Below are positions 11,776-23,843 of a stretch of DNA of 64,000 nucleotides, piece by piece (the stretch's first letter is position 1; the number at the start of each line of letters is the position of its first letter). Where the stretch lies: contig NC_080574.1 of assembly GCF_029962835.1 (NCBI RefSeq), forward strand, positions 25,332,001-25,396,000. Reading direction: 5' to 3'. Made by a program: the position numbers and the translations under genes. The notes beneath the pieces were generated by a model. It worked only from the letters and a program-made list of their open reading frames with translations, ran no database searches and was not told the origin of the DNA. Origin of the DNA: Magnolia sinica (lineage: Eukaryota > Streptophyta > Magnoliopsida > Magnoliales > Magnoliaceae).

Positions 11776-12030
11776 CCCTCGCTGGGACGGACACGGATTT
11801 GAAATTCCTGCGCTGGGACGACAGGGTGGGGCCCACCGTAATGTTTGTCAGAAATCCATATCGTCCGTTCATTTTGTTAGTTCATTTTAAGGATCACAAC
11901 TTTAGTGGGGCACATGGGTATGCCTAATCACAATATCCTAACCTTAAAATAGATCTAAATTGATGATCAGTTAGGCCCACTATATAGAACTCTTACACCA
12001 ACTAGACTCCAGATTTTATGATTCACTTTT

Positions 12031-12168
12031 TTTTTTTTTTAATTTTATTATTATTATATTTATTTTTTTTCAAAATGAAATTTCATTGATAATGAAGATC
12101 ATGTACAAATGGAGGGGCGGAGACGGACAAAATAACCCCGAGACCCTGAGAGAAACTCTCACATTCAC
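12031..12168 (-). mobile_element. Short LINE-type insertion with target-site duplication
   Basis: A 138-bp insert starts with a T-rich tail (a poly(A) tail on the minus strand) and is flanked by identical 17-base direct repeats, TTTTATGATTCACTTTT, at 12014-12030 and 12169-12185. The body has TGAAATTTCATTGATAATGA, like the AT-rich 3' end of plant LINEs. Poly(A) plus a long target-site duplication is the signature of target-primed reverse transcription. Confidence 0.85.
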
Positions 12169-12489
12169 TTTTATGATTCACTTTTCACAGGCTGAGGCTA
12201 TACCGGGCTGAATTGGCAACACTCCAAAACTTATAGCTGATTCAAAATACTTGACATGACTCAAAGTGAGTTAGTCACAAGGTGAGTTAGGCCTAAAGGC
12301 AAAATGATGCTAGTAAGATTTGAACATACAACCTCACTTCTCCAAATAAGTGTTATGTGTCGCTTGAGTTTCCTACTTGTTCTTAATAGAGACTTTCCTG
12401 CTTATATTCCATAAAATTGTGCACCACAAATAGAAGCTAATGAATAGATCACCAGCAATCCCATAAAAATACATCACGATTTCTTGAGA

Positions 12490-12630
12490 AAAAAAGAAGA
12501 AGATCGAAGATTGTAGATGGTATAGACCTATTTTTATTTTTTATTTTTTTAGACTTTACACACACTCTCACACCCATATGCACACAGCACAATGGGTATT
12601 TGAACCCATGACATCGATTTCCTATTATCA
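12490..12630 (-). mobile_element. SINE-like fragment
   Basis: On the minus strand, a B-box-like GGGTTCAAATACCC is followed by a GT-rich stretch (GTGTGAGAGTGTGTGT) and an A-rich tail. The same order occurs in the SINE copies at 57125-57272 and 57450-57620. Confidence 0.4.
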
Positions 12631-12639
12631 CTGCTGATT

Positions 12640-13120
12640 CCTATGGTGTGGTCTACTTGAGTGTTGGATCTGCAACATTTTTAGGCTCATACCTCAAAAT
12701 GTTCTGAAAAAATGGATGGATTGCGTGGATAAAACCCATATATCACGTTGGACCTCACTGAGTTCCTGTGAGGATGGATTATTGTACAGGCAGGTAGTAT
12801 GCAACCCCTTAGGCATAAATTATTGTGGGCCCACCATGACTTGTATCGGAAATCCACTCCATCCATCACTTGCACCAGCTCATTCTACACTTGATGCAAA
12901 AGATCAGGCCCATGAAAAATTCAAGTGGGGTACATGAAACAAAACGGTGCAGATAGCATATACAGCCTGATATTTGACATCCAATCATCAGTGCAAAAGA
13001 TCAGGCCCATTTGGGTGGTTGGTTCCAGTCCAAACTGGTCTGATCTGGGTGTTAAAACACAGGCTCTACCGACTCAATTCAGTGCATCCATAACTAAGTA
13101 ACACGAGCTCTATTTCATAA
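12640..13120. other. Arms of inverted-repeat elements; no gene
   Basis: Phrases such as GTGGGCCCACCATGACTTGT and AAAATGGATGGATTGCGTGG mark pieces of the same repetitive family seen at 10-12 kb and 49-52 kb. Boundaries could not be defined. Confidence 0.45.
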
Positions 13121-13122
13121 TC

Positions 13123-13834
13123 TCATGTGGATAAAGATGCGATTAGCTCTTCGATAAGTTCCTGATTGGGTGCACCAGGCCGCTTTTTGATGGCCACAAT
13201 CATCCCATCATTAAGCAAACCCTTATACACTTCTCCAAATTTTCCTTGCCTGATCAGATTGATATTGCTGAAATTCTTTGTAGCCAGGTTTAACTCGTCC
13301 AACATAAAATGCCTTGCCTCTCGCGAGTCGGATGGGTGAGGGCCACATCTCAGAAGAGACAATTCAATGGCTTGTCCTGCTGCAAATTATCAAGAAAACC
13401 ACATGATTACTTTCTTCAGACTGAAATCCACATGACTCTCACATACTCTTAAGTTGGCGTTTGGATACATTAAATATTTGAATTGCAATAATTAGTTCAA
13501 TCTAGCGGAAATTACCAAATTATAAGCACCTTTGTAGTAATAGTATTCAAATTGCAGAAGTTACTTTCAAGTTGGAATTGGAAGGGATTTAACTGCAAAA
13601 TGAATACTATGGAAGGTAAATCCAATTTGGCCATTTCCAGTTAATTGAACTGCTATCCCAATCGAATTCAGTAGTGCACCCAAACACATCCCAAAAGTAA
13701 GGCTATGTACCTTGAAGAGATGGATCTGAAGAACCTGTCTCAGAAGTTCTTGAAACACTCTTGTAGTAGGCAGAACCATGGGAATACAAGTAGTGCCACC
13801 AATCCAACAGCTCCTGCAGTGCCTCCAAATATCA
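13123..13834 (-). pseudogene. Receptor-like kinase fragment (TM exon plus kinase N-lobe)
   Basis: Two exons on the minus strand. The first (13834-13711, acceptor CTTGCAG, donor GTACAT) encodes a membrane-spanning segment, IFGGTAGAVGLVALLVFPWF, then ECFKNF. A one-base deletion follows, because the family-like SETGSSDPSLQ lies in the next frame. The second (13376 to about 13123, acceptor GCAGCAG) encodes REARHFMLDELNLATKNFS, the glycine-rich loop GKFGEVYKG and VAIKKRPGAPNQE with the ATP-binding lysine. The loop has RQGKFG where GxGxFG is usual. After EELIAS the frame stops, so the catalytic loop, DFG and C-lobe are missing. Extracellular exons were not found. It is a dead fragment of a plasma-membrane Ser/Thr receptor kinase. 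Confidence 0.8.
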
Positions 13835-13985
13835 CTGCAAGAGATGTAGTCATTCGGTACGTGCCACACTTCAATGATGCAGAACAGGAGCCTGGAAATA
13901 TATATTCCTAAACATCGAAGCTGAAATATAAAGGACATCACTTGATGTCAACAGAATCACCAACTGAAGACCTAAAAAAGAATTA

Positions 13986-14154
13986 TGGCCTGTTTGGCAG
14001 ACACCTAAAGATTGGTTCATCTCATTTTAGTTAACTGTGATTATGCATTAGGAATCATATTTTTTTTGACAACCAACAATCATGATCTCGAATACATAAC
14101 TACAGTTATCTAAAATGAGGAAAACTCATTTTTAGGTGTCTACCAAACAGGCTC
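13986..14154. mobile_element. Tourist MITE (PIF/Harbinger type)
   Basis: A 169-bp element flanked by TTA on both sides (13983-13985 and 14155-14157). The left end reads TGGCCTGTTTGGCAGACACC and the reverse complement of the right end reads GAGCCTGTTTGGTAGACACC. Similarity of the arms extends over about 50 bases. Terminus and three-base target-site duplication are those of PIF/Harbinger MITEs. Confidence 0.88.
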
Positions 14155-14159
14155 TTAGA

Positions 14160-15640
14160 AGATGCCAATGACATGTCCTAATTCAAGAAACCAAGATCCA
14201 TAGAAACATGTATACAGAATTATCGAACACAGGAGAGAAAGCCCATCTTCAAGTGTCAAACTCCTGTGCCAGATGTGCAATCATTGCAGATGCCTGTGGC
14301 ATCCGAGACTTTCATCACACATGCATGTTGAACATGATCGTTGATGTCATTTTTCTAATAATCTATTTCTTGATACACGTGTCCCACCTGATGAACAGAC
14401 CAACCGGACTTTTTGGCTAATGAACATTCACCACAGGCACCAACCAACATCCCGGATCCTGCACACAAGCTTTTGTGTTGGTTGAAGATGGGGCATCTGG
14501 AATCAGCATCGCCTTGTCGAACCTGTTTCAATTACATGATTCCAATTGCATCTCCATATTGATAGTCCTAAGAAGGATCGATATAGAGTCAATTTCCGCT
14601 CTTTCTTATTGTTATAGAATTTTAAAATATAACATATTGCAACCAATTCCATGTTTCTTACTCCAAATCCAAAATCCTGTTATCCATCAATGATCATACT
14701 CTACTATGAATGAGGAAATAAAAGAAAAGAAGAGAAATCTTGAATTATGTCGACATATTTCAATTTCTGCCAAGAGTAGTTCAATACCCGCAACCTTTTC
14801 CCACAAAAAGATCGCAGCACAATCTCAACAACACTTCGCTTCATTCGCCAATCATCGATTGATTCAATCACATTCTCCACACACCCACATTGCCGATACA
14901 AAAAATCACCCACATTCACATCAAGAATCCTCCTTGGCAGATCCTAGCAAACCGACAACCAATTGAAAAAAATGAGATACCTAAAGACAGTTCCACCCAA
15001 TTCCCCCTCGAAACCAATCTGGAAAGTTCCTGTAAAGACAGTGAACCGATCCACCAAATGCTTCTTGAGTGTTTGAAGAGCACAGCTTGATTTGAGCAAG
15101 CTTCACTTCATATCAATTCAATCAAAATTCCCATTCGTGCACGTGTCGTCCTAATCAAAATTCACATGCATTCTTCCTCATTGGACCCCAACAAAACCTC
15201 CCACATCAACAGAAAAGAAATCGATGAATACCCAGATGCCACCCCATGGCATCTAGAGAACCGTTCCACCTGCTCCTAAACGAATCCGATTCATGATCTC
15301 CCAATCGAAAACAATCCCAACTTGCCGGCTTTCAAAAAAATAGGACCCTCCAACTACTCTCGGATCCCAATACAACCAACACTCACCTTAGGCCAGGAGA
15401 ATCTGTACTGTATTTGGATTAATTAAATCGAGTCCGCTTCTCTATACCATCGTTTTGAATACCGACAATGCTGACAAACGGACAATGACCCCACACCGAC
15501 AGTTTGGGTATAAAAATACCATCAAACTACCATTTCAAAGTTCAAACCAATTAAAAATTTCAAAAACAAACATTTTTTTCTTCTTATTTTGATGTTTCAA
15601 AGAAAACCCATGTGAGCAAAATTCAAATGGATGGTAAAAA
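14160..15640. other. No supported gene
   Basis: Several open frames exist but none has recognisable domains. The 14700-15300 part has more balanced base composition and could hold an untranslated leader of a minus-strand gene (perhaps the decayed kinase), but I cannot show it. Confidence 0.4.
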
Positions 15641-15682
15641 ACCTCGCCCCGAAAAAACATGGGTCATGAACAGTACATACAT

Positions 15683-15745
15683 AGAGAGAGAGAGAGATAT
15701 ATAGATAGATATATTGAGAGAGAGAACATGGGTCTTGAATAGTAT

Positions 15746-15788
<43 letters not shown>
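15683..15788. repeat. GA-rich microsatellite cluster
   Basis: Two GA runs (15683-15696 and 15750-15788) separated by a short, partly duplicated stretch. ACATGGGTC occurs before the first run and again between the runs, so the repeat and its flank were probably duplicated together. Confidence 0.85.
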
Positions 15789-15789
<1 letters not shown>

Positions 15790-15791
<2 letters not shown>

Positions 15792-16238
15792 TGAATTATA
15801 GGGGTTGTAAAGCAGTTTGAAGGGGTTGTCTAGTACTGGAACTTGGAGGGATTTGGATGGGTTTTTTTTTGCCATCCTGCCCTATTTTTGGGATGTTGGG
15901 CAATGGCAGCAAAGAGAGAGACTCTCCCCTCCTTTTTTTTTTTAAAAAAAATTAATTTAATTTTTTTGACCATATATCTATCTATTGAAAGCTGTGGGGT
16001 TGTGTTGTTGCTAACATCCAGCTGCATTGACATTGCTCCAACCGAAGGGGGGAAAAAAAACAATTAATAAAAATAATAATAATAAGAGCTTTGCTAAGCA
16101 CAAGTGACAAAATGTCACATATGTGCAATAGAGAATCCATCCAGAAGGCTGGTCAAAATATGTAAGTGTTCTTGCACAAAAAATAGATCTAGTCCACCCA
16201 GCAGGTGGGCCACAATCTAAAAAACATCTGAACTGGTT

Positions 16239-16279
<41 letters not shown>

Positions 16280-19200
16280 ATGATTTTAACCATTGATTTA
16301 CATGGATAATGTTTGGATGGCATAGGTTATCCTAATAAAGTAATTACAGTGATGTAGATAATATGATTGTTTTGATATCATCAATGGGTCATGTGCCCAA
16401 TATATTAATAGCCTAGTGACACACGTGTTACACATGCAACTCTTGAAAGGATTTTAGATGTAATCCAAGCTTCTACTTTGGATTTAAAACCCCCTCTTTA
16501 ACAGGATTTGAAATTCCTTGTATTTAAAACCCACAATTACTTTATGATGCCAAACCTAGGGAATTTGAAATCCTCCCAAATCCATGGTGTCAAACTAACC
16601 CCAAGTCTAATTATCTAGAAGTATTCCAAGTCAATTTTGGTGATTTTGCTACTTTTAGTGACTTTACTAGCATTTGAAATGGAGTTGAGTTAGGAATTTA
16701 AGGCCAGTATAAGCATCATCAATTTGTTTGTAAGAAGGGCAACTCATTTTAATCAATTTTATTTCACTTTGAGAAGTTTTCTTTTCTTGTGGATTCTAGT
16801 CCTTACATAGAGAAAGAAGAGGGATGGTCTTTTTTCTTCTCCTTTTGCCTTTGAGAAGTTTTCTTTGAATGTTGCTAGACATAGCCCTTCCAAGTTGGGG
16901 TCCATTGAATTAACAATCTTATAAATCTAATCACTAAAACATATCAAGTTAGAAGCCTTGGATACTAATTACATCTTTAGGGCCATTTGGGAGCTTGTAT
17001 TTCTAATGCTTAGATTTTGAATCAAGGTGATTCAGAATCCTTCACTTATGTTTGCAACTTGTATTCAAATTGCACTGGAATCCAAAAATGACAATGCATT
17101 GAAATTATGCAGTATATTAATGGGATATTGAATTTGATTAGCAAATCATCTTTAATATCCCTAATTAATGTACTTATGTAATGTTTGACACAATGATTGT
17201 AACAAGCCCACTAAAATATGTACTTTGGCAAAAAACAATGAAATTCAAAGCCTCGAATGGGCCACAAGCATAGGATCACAACTGATGAACCAACCAACAT
17301 TTTTTAACCATTGATTTATGTGGCTAACTTGGACTGCTCGTATCATTCTATTAATGTAATTTTAGTAATGCAACTGATAATATGATTTTTGTAAGGATAT
17401 CATTAGTGGGCCATGTGTGCAATGGATGATTAGACTAACGATCATTATGTTATACACATGTGACTCTCCTACCTTTAATAATGAGTAAAATAGAGGAATG
17501 ACAATTTCAACAAAAATAAGAGATTTCAAAACTCAGCAAACTGAGAATTTAAAATCCACATAGATTCCAAATAATTCCTAATCCACACCGCCAAATGATC
17601 CCTGGATTCTGAATCCATTCAATACCCCCAGAATCCATTCAACACCCCCATCCACGACCCCTTAATAGGTTTATAATTTAAAATTATATGAATACTTTAA
17701 ATGGTATGAATCAAGGAATAACGATATTTCACTTGTCATCAATCTTGTGGAGACACTAGGCCATAGATTCAAAAAACCAAAATCCAGACAACCAATCCAC
17801 TCACCTAGACAAAAAATACGATTGTTCATTTCTAAAATTTAAGCCGTGGACATGCGCCCGGTATTAGTTCGCGCTGGCAAAGGATCTCCTCCAGCATCGG
17901 CTTTGCTCCGCCAAAGGCATAAAAGGGTATAGAAAAATGGATGGACGGTTTGAATCGTACACATACAACAGGGTGGGTTCCACGAGTGTACCACCTATTG
18001 TTTGGAATGTTACTAGTTCAGGCCTGTATCACCTTATGAAAAGTCAAGTGCAATGAATGCAATGGTACTGGGTGGTGTTCAATGGTGGACGTTTTTGTCT
18101 CCAACCATTTCCTATAGTGTAGCCCACCGAGAATCTGGGTCAGGCAGATTATTAGGACCAATGTCTAAAATGGAATAACCAATCAGATGGATGGTGTGGA
18201 TTCTCACAAAATGGTGGATCCATGACAATATGTATCAACTAGATATTCATGTTTTCACTTTACATAGGCATACATGACAATACTAATAGATTAGATGGCA
18301 ATATATGCCATGCTATGGCTATAGGAATATTTCAATGGTGCACAATGGTGACCACTGTATTTCATTTTCCGCCTTTTCCTGCATAACATGAAATGGGCAT
18401 AAATGCTTGGATGAAGACCATCCATCCACCAAACTTGAAAACCCATGTCCCAAAAACAGAAACCAATGCTTCTCTACTTATTACAAAGTCTACATGATCT
18501 TTCGGAAAGTGCAAAAATTCAATACGTTATATGAATCAAAACAAATCCTAACTTAAAATGCTGAGATGAGTGGGTTATACCTGAAAATGATAACCAACAA
18601 GAAGGTCATTGATGGAAATAAGTTGGACATGACATATACAAATGTCGACGAAGTTTGTTCTAGTCGTCCTGTATAATACAATGTCCTAGCAAGCACAGCC
18701 CTGAAACACACCATAACAAAACAAAAAAAAAAAAAAAAAAAACCCTCGGAAAATCATGGGTATTAAAGACTGCATTTACTTACAAATTTCGGCTGAGTTG
18801 GGAACATCGATTCTGTTTTCCGGTAACTTTTGGGAATGCATGGTCCATTAAGCAAAAGAGCTTGTATAAGAAACTTCAGTGATTTTATTTCCAGATAGCT
18901 ATCTATAGCACCTGTCGTTTGCAATGGGTACAAAACCAGCCTATCATGTTCTGTGTGACATCTACTTGGTCTGCATCTCATGTGAATGGATGGTCCTATT
19001 CATAGGTGAAGATGCATTCATCATGAGGCCAGTGTGACAAAGGGCTTGGACCACCAGCGTGTGTTTCAACTTTCTGTTAGACACCTATGCTGCATACATG
19101 ACCTCATAATTACCCTGAGTAGATAATCACAGCCATCTGATTAAGAGCCTTTGAAATGGATGATAAGACCATTTTGCACTACCGTCCCTTTTGCTACAAA

Positions 19201-19730
19201 TGAATGGTCATGGAGTGTCATACCACATCCAAACTGAGAGTTGGATCTACTTCATTTTTGGGATCATGCACTAAAATGATCTAGAAAAATGGATGGAAAG
19301 AGTGAATAAAACTCTTACACAATAAAGCTTTTCCAGCACCACCAAATAACTATGTTGGTGTGTGCTACAACAGCCAACCATGTGCATGTGAAATCCTATT
19401 CTATCAGTAGATGTGCCTAGAATTGAATATTCTTACGGTTATAGTTATATTGTCGAGCGCACAAGATACTGTTATAGTCCATCATTTCTATTATCTTGCT
19501 TCACCATGGAATGCCACATGATGATTTTATTGTAGGACATTTTCTGTAAGTGCCGGCTCTTCATTTTTTCCCCCATTTTCAAAATGGCTCCTACCTTTAT
19601 CTTTAGAAAAAAGCAAAGCTAAAAGAAAAGGAAAAGAAAAAAAGAAAAAAGAAAAAATGAGGGGCTTCTTTATCTGTTCATGACCCCATGTTTTTAGACC
19701 TTGTTTTCAGTTCAAGTAAAAGATTTTTCT

Positions 19731-19733
<3 letters not shown>
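15790..19733. other. No supported gene; AT-rich intergenic DNA
   Basis: A poly(T) run lies at 16244-16275 and a poly(A) run near 18721-18741. The 17870-18200 part has the GATGGACGGTTTGAATCGTA and TGTAGCCCACCGAGAATC phrases of the inverted-repeat family. No coding or RNA gene could be supported. Confidence 0.5.

Positions 19734-19781
<48 letters not shown>
19734..19781. repeat. (GA)n microsatellite
   Basis: A pure GA run of 48 bases followed by three GAA units. Confidence 0.95.
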
Positions 19782-19784
<3 letters not shown>

Positions 19785-20005
19785 AGAAGAATCATCCCAA
19801 AAGCAGAAAGAACTGCATCATCATAATCGTAAAGATACAACTATCTGCATAATATGATCAAAATAAAGTTCATGTTAGACCTTGGGAAGGTTCCAACGGC
19901 GGGCAAACTGTCCCTCTCATGGGACAAAATGGCAACTGATGTTTGAAAAAAAATCAAACTGATAGGACAATCCTAGCTGCCTAACATTTTCCCACTGAAT
20001 GTGAT

Positions 20006-20192
20006 TTTTTTTTTTTTTTTGAAATATAACTTATATTAAGAAAGAAAAAAGAGAGAACAGACAAAACAAGGGGCACTGCTGAGATAGCAGAAAAAGCAGA
20101 AAACAAAAGCTAAGCCTCAAGGAAGGCTAGATCGACATCAATCCATCCATATGGGAAACCCATTCCACGATCATACACTTAACTTTTATTTA
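20006..20192 (-). mobile_element. LINE 3' fragment with target-site duplication
   Basis: A 187-bp insert begins with a T run (a poly(A) tail on the minus strand) and AAATATAACTTATATTAAG. It is flanked by identical 12-base direct repeats, ACTGAATGTGAT, at 19994-20005 and 20193-20204. It is a severely 5'-truncated product of target-primed reverse transcription. Confidence 0.88.
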
Positions 20193-20439
20193 ACTGAATG
20201 TGATCCAATGCCATTTTATTTAATTGCCCGTTTTAAGGCCATTAATCTGATGAATAGGAATAACCAACCTGTATTCATACAACTGCCCACTGCATGCAAC
20301 TAGAACCCACATATACAAATCACTTCTGTATATTGTATCTCATGTAAACGTTTTGAAATGAACAGACCAATACCTTTCTTAAGCATTGAATGTGGGGTCC
20401 ATCTATCTCAGACAAAGTATCAAGATCTGAGCATTCCAC

Positions 20440-21000
20440 TTTCTTTCTTTCTTTCTTTTTTTGGAAAAAAGGGCTTTCCCCTGTATCTTTGTTAATTAGC
20501 AAAAAGAGATATACAAAGACTGGACATTCAGGAGGGCTCCACAATTACATCGGGCCTCACCTATCGTATAGCCAAGATGGGCAGCAGGAAAAGGAAGAAA
20601 GGACAAACAAAAAAAAAAAAAAAGAGAGAAGAGAAAATTGGATAGACAAAATGGGCGCTTCTTGAGGATGAGAAGAGGGAGAGAGGGAATCATGTACGAT
20701 GAGAGGTTGAACCTAGCTGTGAAGCACTCCAAGCTCCCAACCCACTCCCTGAGATCGAATCTCTCAACCCACTCCCTGCCTTGCGCTGGAGCTCCTGATA
20801 AAGCCCATACCGGTGCAATCTAGCACAAGGGAGCCTCTAATGTGTCTCGGGAGATCAGCTTTGGAGCGATAAAGGGAGTCAGCCTGTTTATCGCTACCTA
20901 ACTTTGCTAGAGCATCCGCGACAGAGTTACCTTCACGGAGGGTGTGGGAAAAAAGCAGGTTAAGTGGCCGAATCATACATCTGAGCATTCCACTAGAACC
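20440..21000 (-). mobile_element. LINE 3' fragment with RNase H domain end
   Basis: On the minus strand the frame around 20770-20960 reads HTLREGNSVADALAKLGSDK, then SLYRSKADLPRHIRGSLVLD. This is the C-terminal end of the RNase H domain found after the reverse transcriptase in plant L1-type LINEs. Downstream (20440-20540) is a typical LINE 3' untranslated end with TTTGTATATCTC and TTAATTAACAAAG-like sequence, reaching a tail near 20440-20463. An internal A-rich run is at 20609-20624. The 5' side is truncated. Confidence 0.8.
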
Positions 21001-22263
21001 TGTATGCAACATGAAAATTAAAGCATTTGAGCAAGTATTCAAAAAAAGCTAAGGTAAGCTAACAACATTTGAGCAATGCAAAGAACTCAAGCTGCAGCAC
21101 CATTCCACATCTAAAATCCTTTAAAATCCATGTATCGGAAAATTGATTTCTTCTCGTATAAGTGAAGATCTGATGTAGTGAGAAAAATTGAAAAATCATA
21201 TAGTAGACTAGGGAAATAAAATTTCAAACAAAATTCACAATGAATCATTAAATACAAAGAAGCAGAAAATTCAGAATTTCAATCAAACTAGCAGGTCAGG
21301 ACAGTATGCAACCTATTACTATGAAATCTAAAAATTTTGAGTAAGAAATGATAACAGAACAGAACCTTTCTGTAAATATTCACAATGAGCATATGTTTTT
21401 ATAATTTTTAGTTGGAACTTGGAATGATAATCTAATGGTACATATCATGTGCCATGTACTCATGTTGCATTGTGCACACTCTTTCTCTATTTTCAAGCAA
21501 CTGCTAATTTTCTTCTTGAAAGTGCTTTAAATTTGTCTGAATTGGAAATCTTTCCATCTCTTCTGTTCTGTTTGTTTTATTCTCTTCGCTTCCATTTCTA
21601 ATGAGTTTTCTCACTGCCTTTACTGAAAGATATGATTGTGGGACGATTCTCATATATTATATGATTATTTTTATTTTTATTTTCTGTGCTCTTGACTCTC
21701 TTCTCAATATCTTCCAAAGAATCTTATTATTATTCAGTAAAATCTAGAAAATCTGGCTGTAATGCTGTGTGCATTATAATGACTGACTTTTTTTAATCAG
21801 GCAAATTCTAGTGATGTGAAGGAATTCAGAATGAAGCTTGAGGAGCGGAGACACATCTTCATGCAAGAAAATGTAAGAGCACATGATGAAAACATAGCCC
21901 ACATACAGCTAAAAGTAACTGGGTGATTGGAGTGACAGATTGATTTTAAAAGTTTAAATTAACCTATGAGAGGCAAGCATAATCTATCATGTGGCTGAAA
22001 ATGAAGAGAACACAGACCAGAAAGACATTATGCTTGAGAGTGAGTTTCAGGTGTAAGTTGCATACAAGTGAAGTCACTTCTTTTGCTCAAGATTTCAAAT
22101 GCACTAAAAAAGTTGTGAGTGACTTACAGCTTGTAACTCACTTACAGGTGAAATTTTCTGTCCAAACACCACCTTTAAGTGGGGTTGCTTGTAAACCCTT
22201 GACAACTAATAAAACTTCCAGGCATCCAAATGACCCCTAAATGCACCAGAAAATTGAAAAATC
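21000..22263. other. Mostly unassigned DNA before duplicated block A
   Basis: Apart from the possible exon at 21808-21879 I see no gene. The 22020-22240 stretch has several related words (GTAAGTTGC, GTGAGTGACTTAC, AACTCACTTACAG) in both orientations, so it may be a small foldback element. Confidence 0.4.
21808..21879 (+). CDS. Possible isolated internal exon
   Basis: A 72-base open segment sits between a good acceptor (pyrimidine-rich TTTTTTTAATCAG before it) and a good donor (GTAAGAG after it). It translates to ANSSDVKEFRMKLEERRH then IFMQEN, which looks coding and charged and could be part of a coiled coil. No neighbouring exon was found and I do not recognise the family. It may be a gene fragment or chance. 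Confidence 0.3.
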
Positions 22264-22543
22264 ATATGATCCTTGGTCTAAGCATGTAGTGTCCTCAGAT
22301 AGATGGCTAAGAAAGAACTTGAGTGGCAATCTAAATTCAACAAAAAATGCCAAATTTGGATTGGTGGGTCTTCCCAATCTTTCTATATTTGGGGCATGGT
22401 CCATCCACTGTGCGTCCCATCATAGCAACGGTCTCAAAGACTAAACCACAGGCCCCACTTGTTCAAATTCAAGGCTTATACAGTAAGTATCCCTAGGCCA
22501 AGGATCAAATTCAAGGAGAAAATTAGATAGAGGAGATAATTAC

Positions 22544-23074
22544 CACAATCAATGCGGTCCAACCATGAAAAAACCCATGTTGTCTGATGGCTTCTCCATC
22601 TGGAGACTTAGACATACTTGCCAATAAGCACGGGCTTCCAACTATAGACATTTCCACATTCATGAAGCATGAGCTGTGTTTCTTCACCTGCACCAAAAGG
22701 AAACAATATAGAAAGGATAGAAGAAAATGGAGGAATGAAAAGGAGTCTAACTTGAGAAGCCCATTGACAGGCTTCCAACTATAGACATTTCCACAGTCAT
22801 TAAGCATGAGCTGTGTTTCTTTACCTGCACCAAAAGGATACAATATAGAAAGGATAGAAGAAAATGGAGAAAATGGAGGAAGGTAAAGGAGTCTAACATA
22901 AGAAGCCCACTGACAGAGAGAAGAAGCCAGACTAGAGAGCACAGAAGCAACTAAAATAGGAATGATTCCATGAAAGAGAACTTGATCTGGGTTAGTGCCA
23001 CTAGAATCCCTGCCAAAACCTTCTCCAAAGCTTAGAAGTATGGCTGCAATTATTAGTAAGAATAGGGCCCCCAT
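22544..23074 (-). pseudogene. Nucleotide-sugar transporter fragment, copy A
   Basis: On the minus strand the first exon (23074-22898) starts MGALFLLIIAAILLSFGEGF, continues NPDQVLFHGIIPILVASVL and ends LCQWAS. An intron of 70-odd bases leads to exon VKKHSSC, present twice through tandem duplication (starting at 22824 and 22687). The last copy (22687-22544, 48 codons, donor GTAATT) reads VEMSIVGSPCLLASMSKSPD then GEAIRQHGFFHGWTALIV. This matches the N-terminal part of plant CMP-sialate-type transporters of the drug/metabolite superfamily (ROCK1-like), which carry nucleotide sugars across ER or Golgi membranes. The donor of exon 1 reads TAT|GTTAGA instead of CAG|GTTAGA as in copy B. All downstream exons are missing, so this is a fragment. 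Confidence 0.8.
22631..22910 (-). repeat. Tandem duplication of a transporter exon, copy A
   Basis: About 140 bases comprising the end of exon 1, the short intron and the VKKHSS exon are repeated head to tail. The same arrangement is present in copy B (about 40094-40430), so the exon duplication came before the segmental duplication. Confidence 0.85.
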
Positions 23075-23528
23075 TTGTTTAACTGATTGCTTCTACCTAC
23101 AGATTGCACCCAGAAAAAATATAGTAAAGTGACTGTTAGAGAACCTGGTAATTCTCTGAAATTACCTGCACACGCATAGCCATTAAAATGGCCTAGCATC
23201 AGCCTAGCCAGCAGAAATGCTCAACTCAGAAAATATAAGAAAAGCTTTCTCCTGCCTTTAGAACCAATAGGAAATGATTGAAAAGTTAGACATAAGATAG
23301 TGATTTACTATCTGGAATAGGCCTAGGAAAATAACCAATGATTAATAACCACTGCATTCAAAGAGTAAGTGGAGAGAAAAAAACAATCTACAATACATCT
23401 GGTAGTATAAACTATAAAGTGAGTCAGGAGTCAACAAAAAACATTGAAACATCTAAAATACTCTTACATGTATGAAGACCAACGGACCATGTCTATGGTT
23501 CTTATACTGTTTCCCCTCAGCTAGAAGT

Positions 23529-23702
23529 TGTAAACCGAGAGGAGCTGAAAGCTTTTCTGTATTTGAGACAACCCAAAGGGGTTGAATATATAGATATCAC
23601 AATCATTTATACAAGGAAAATAATAAAATCAGAATCTTCTACCTATGGAAATGAACTATACAAGGTATACTAGCTATACAAGGTATGTGAGCCTGTCTAA
23701 CA
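23529..23702 (-). repeat. 3' LTR of copia element
   Basis: 174 bp, starting TGTTAGACAGGCTCACATAC on the minus strand and ending CGGTTTACA. No indel relative to the 5' LTR. Confidence 0.95.
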
Positions 23703-23714
23703 TCCCCCCTCAAA
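23703..23714 (-). other. Polypurine tract of copia element
   Basis: Directly before the 3' LTR the minus strand reads TTTGAGGGGGGA, a typical polypurine primer for second-strand synthesis. Confidence 0.85.
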
Positions 23715-23843
23715 CTAATGTTGGTCATCGACAAGTAATAGTTTGCCAACTAGAAATGAGTGACGTGCAGAAGTGAGGGACTTGGTGAGAATATTGGCGA
23801 TCTGATAATGAGATGTAACATGTGGAAGAGAAATGAGCCCAGA

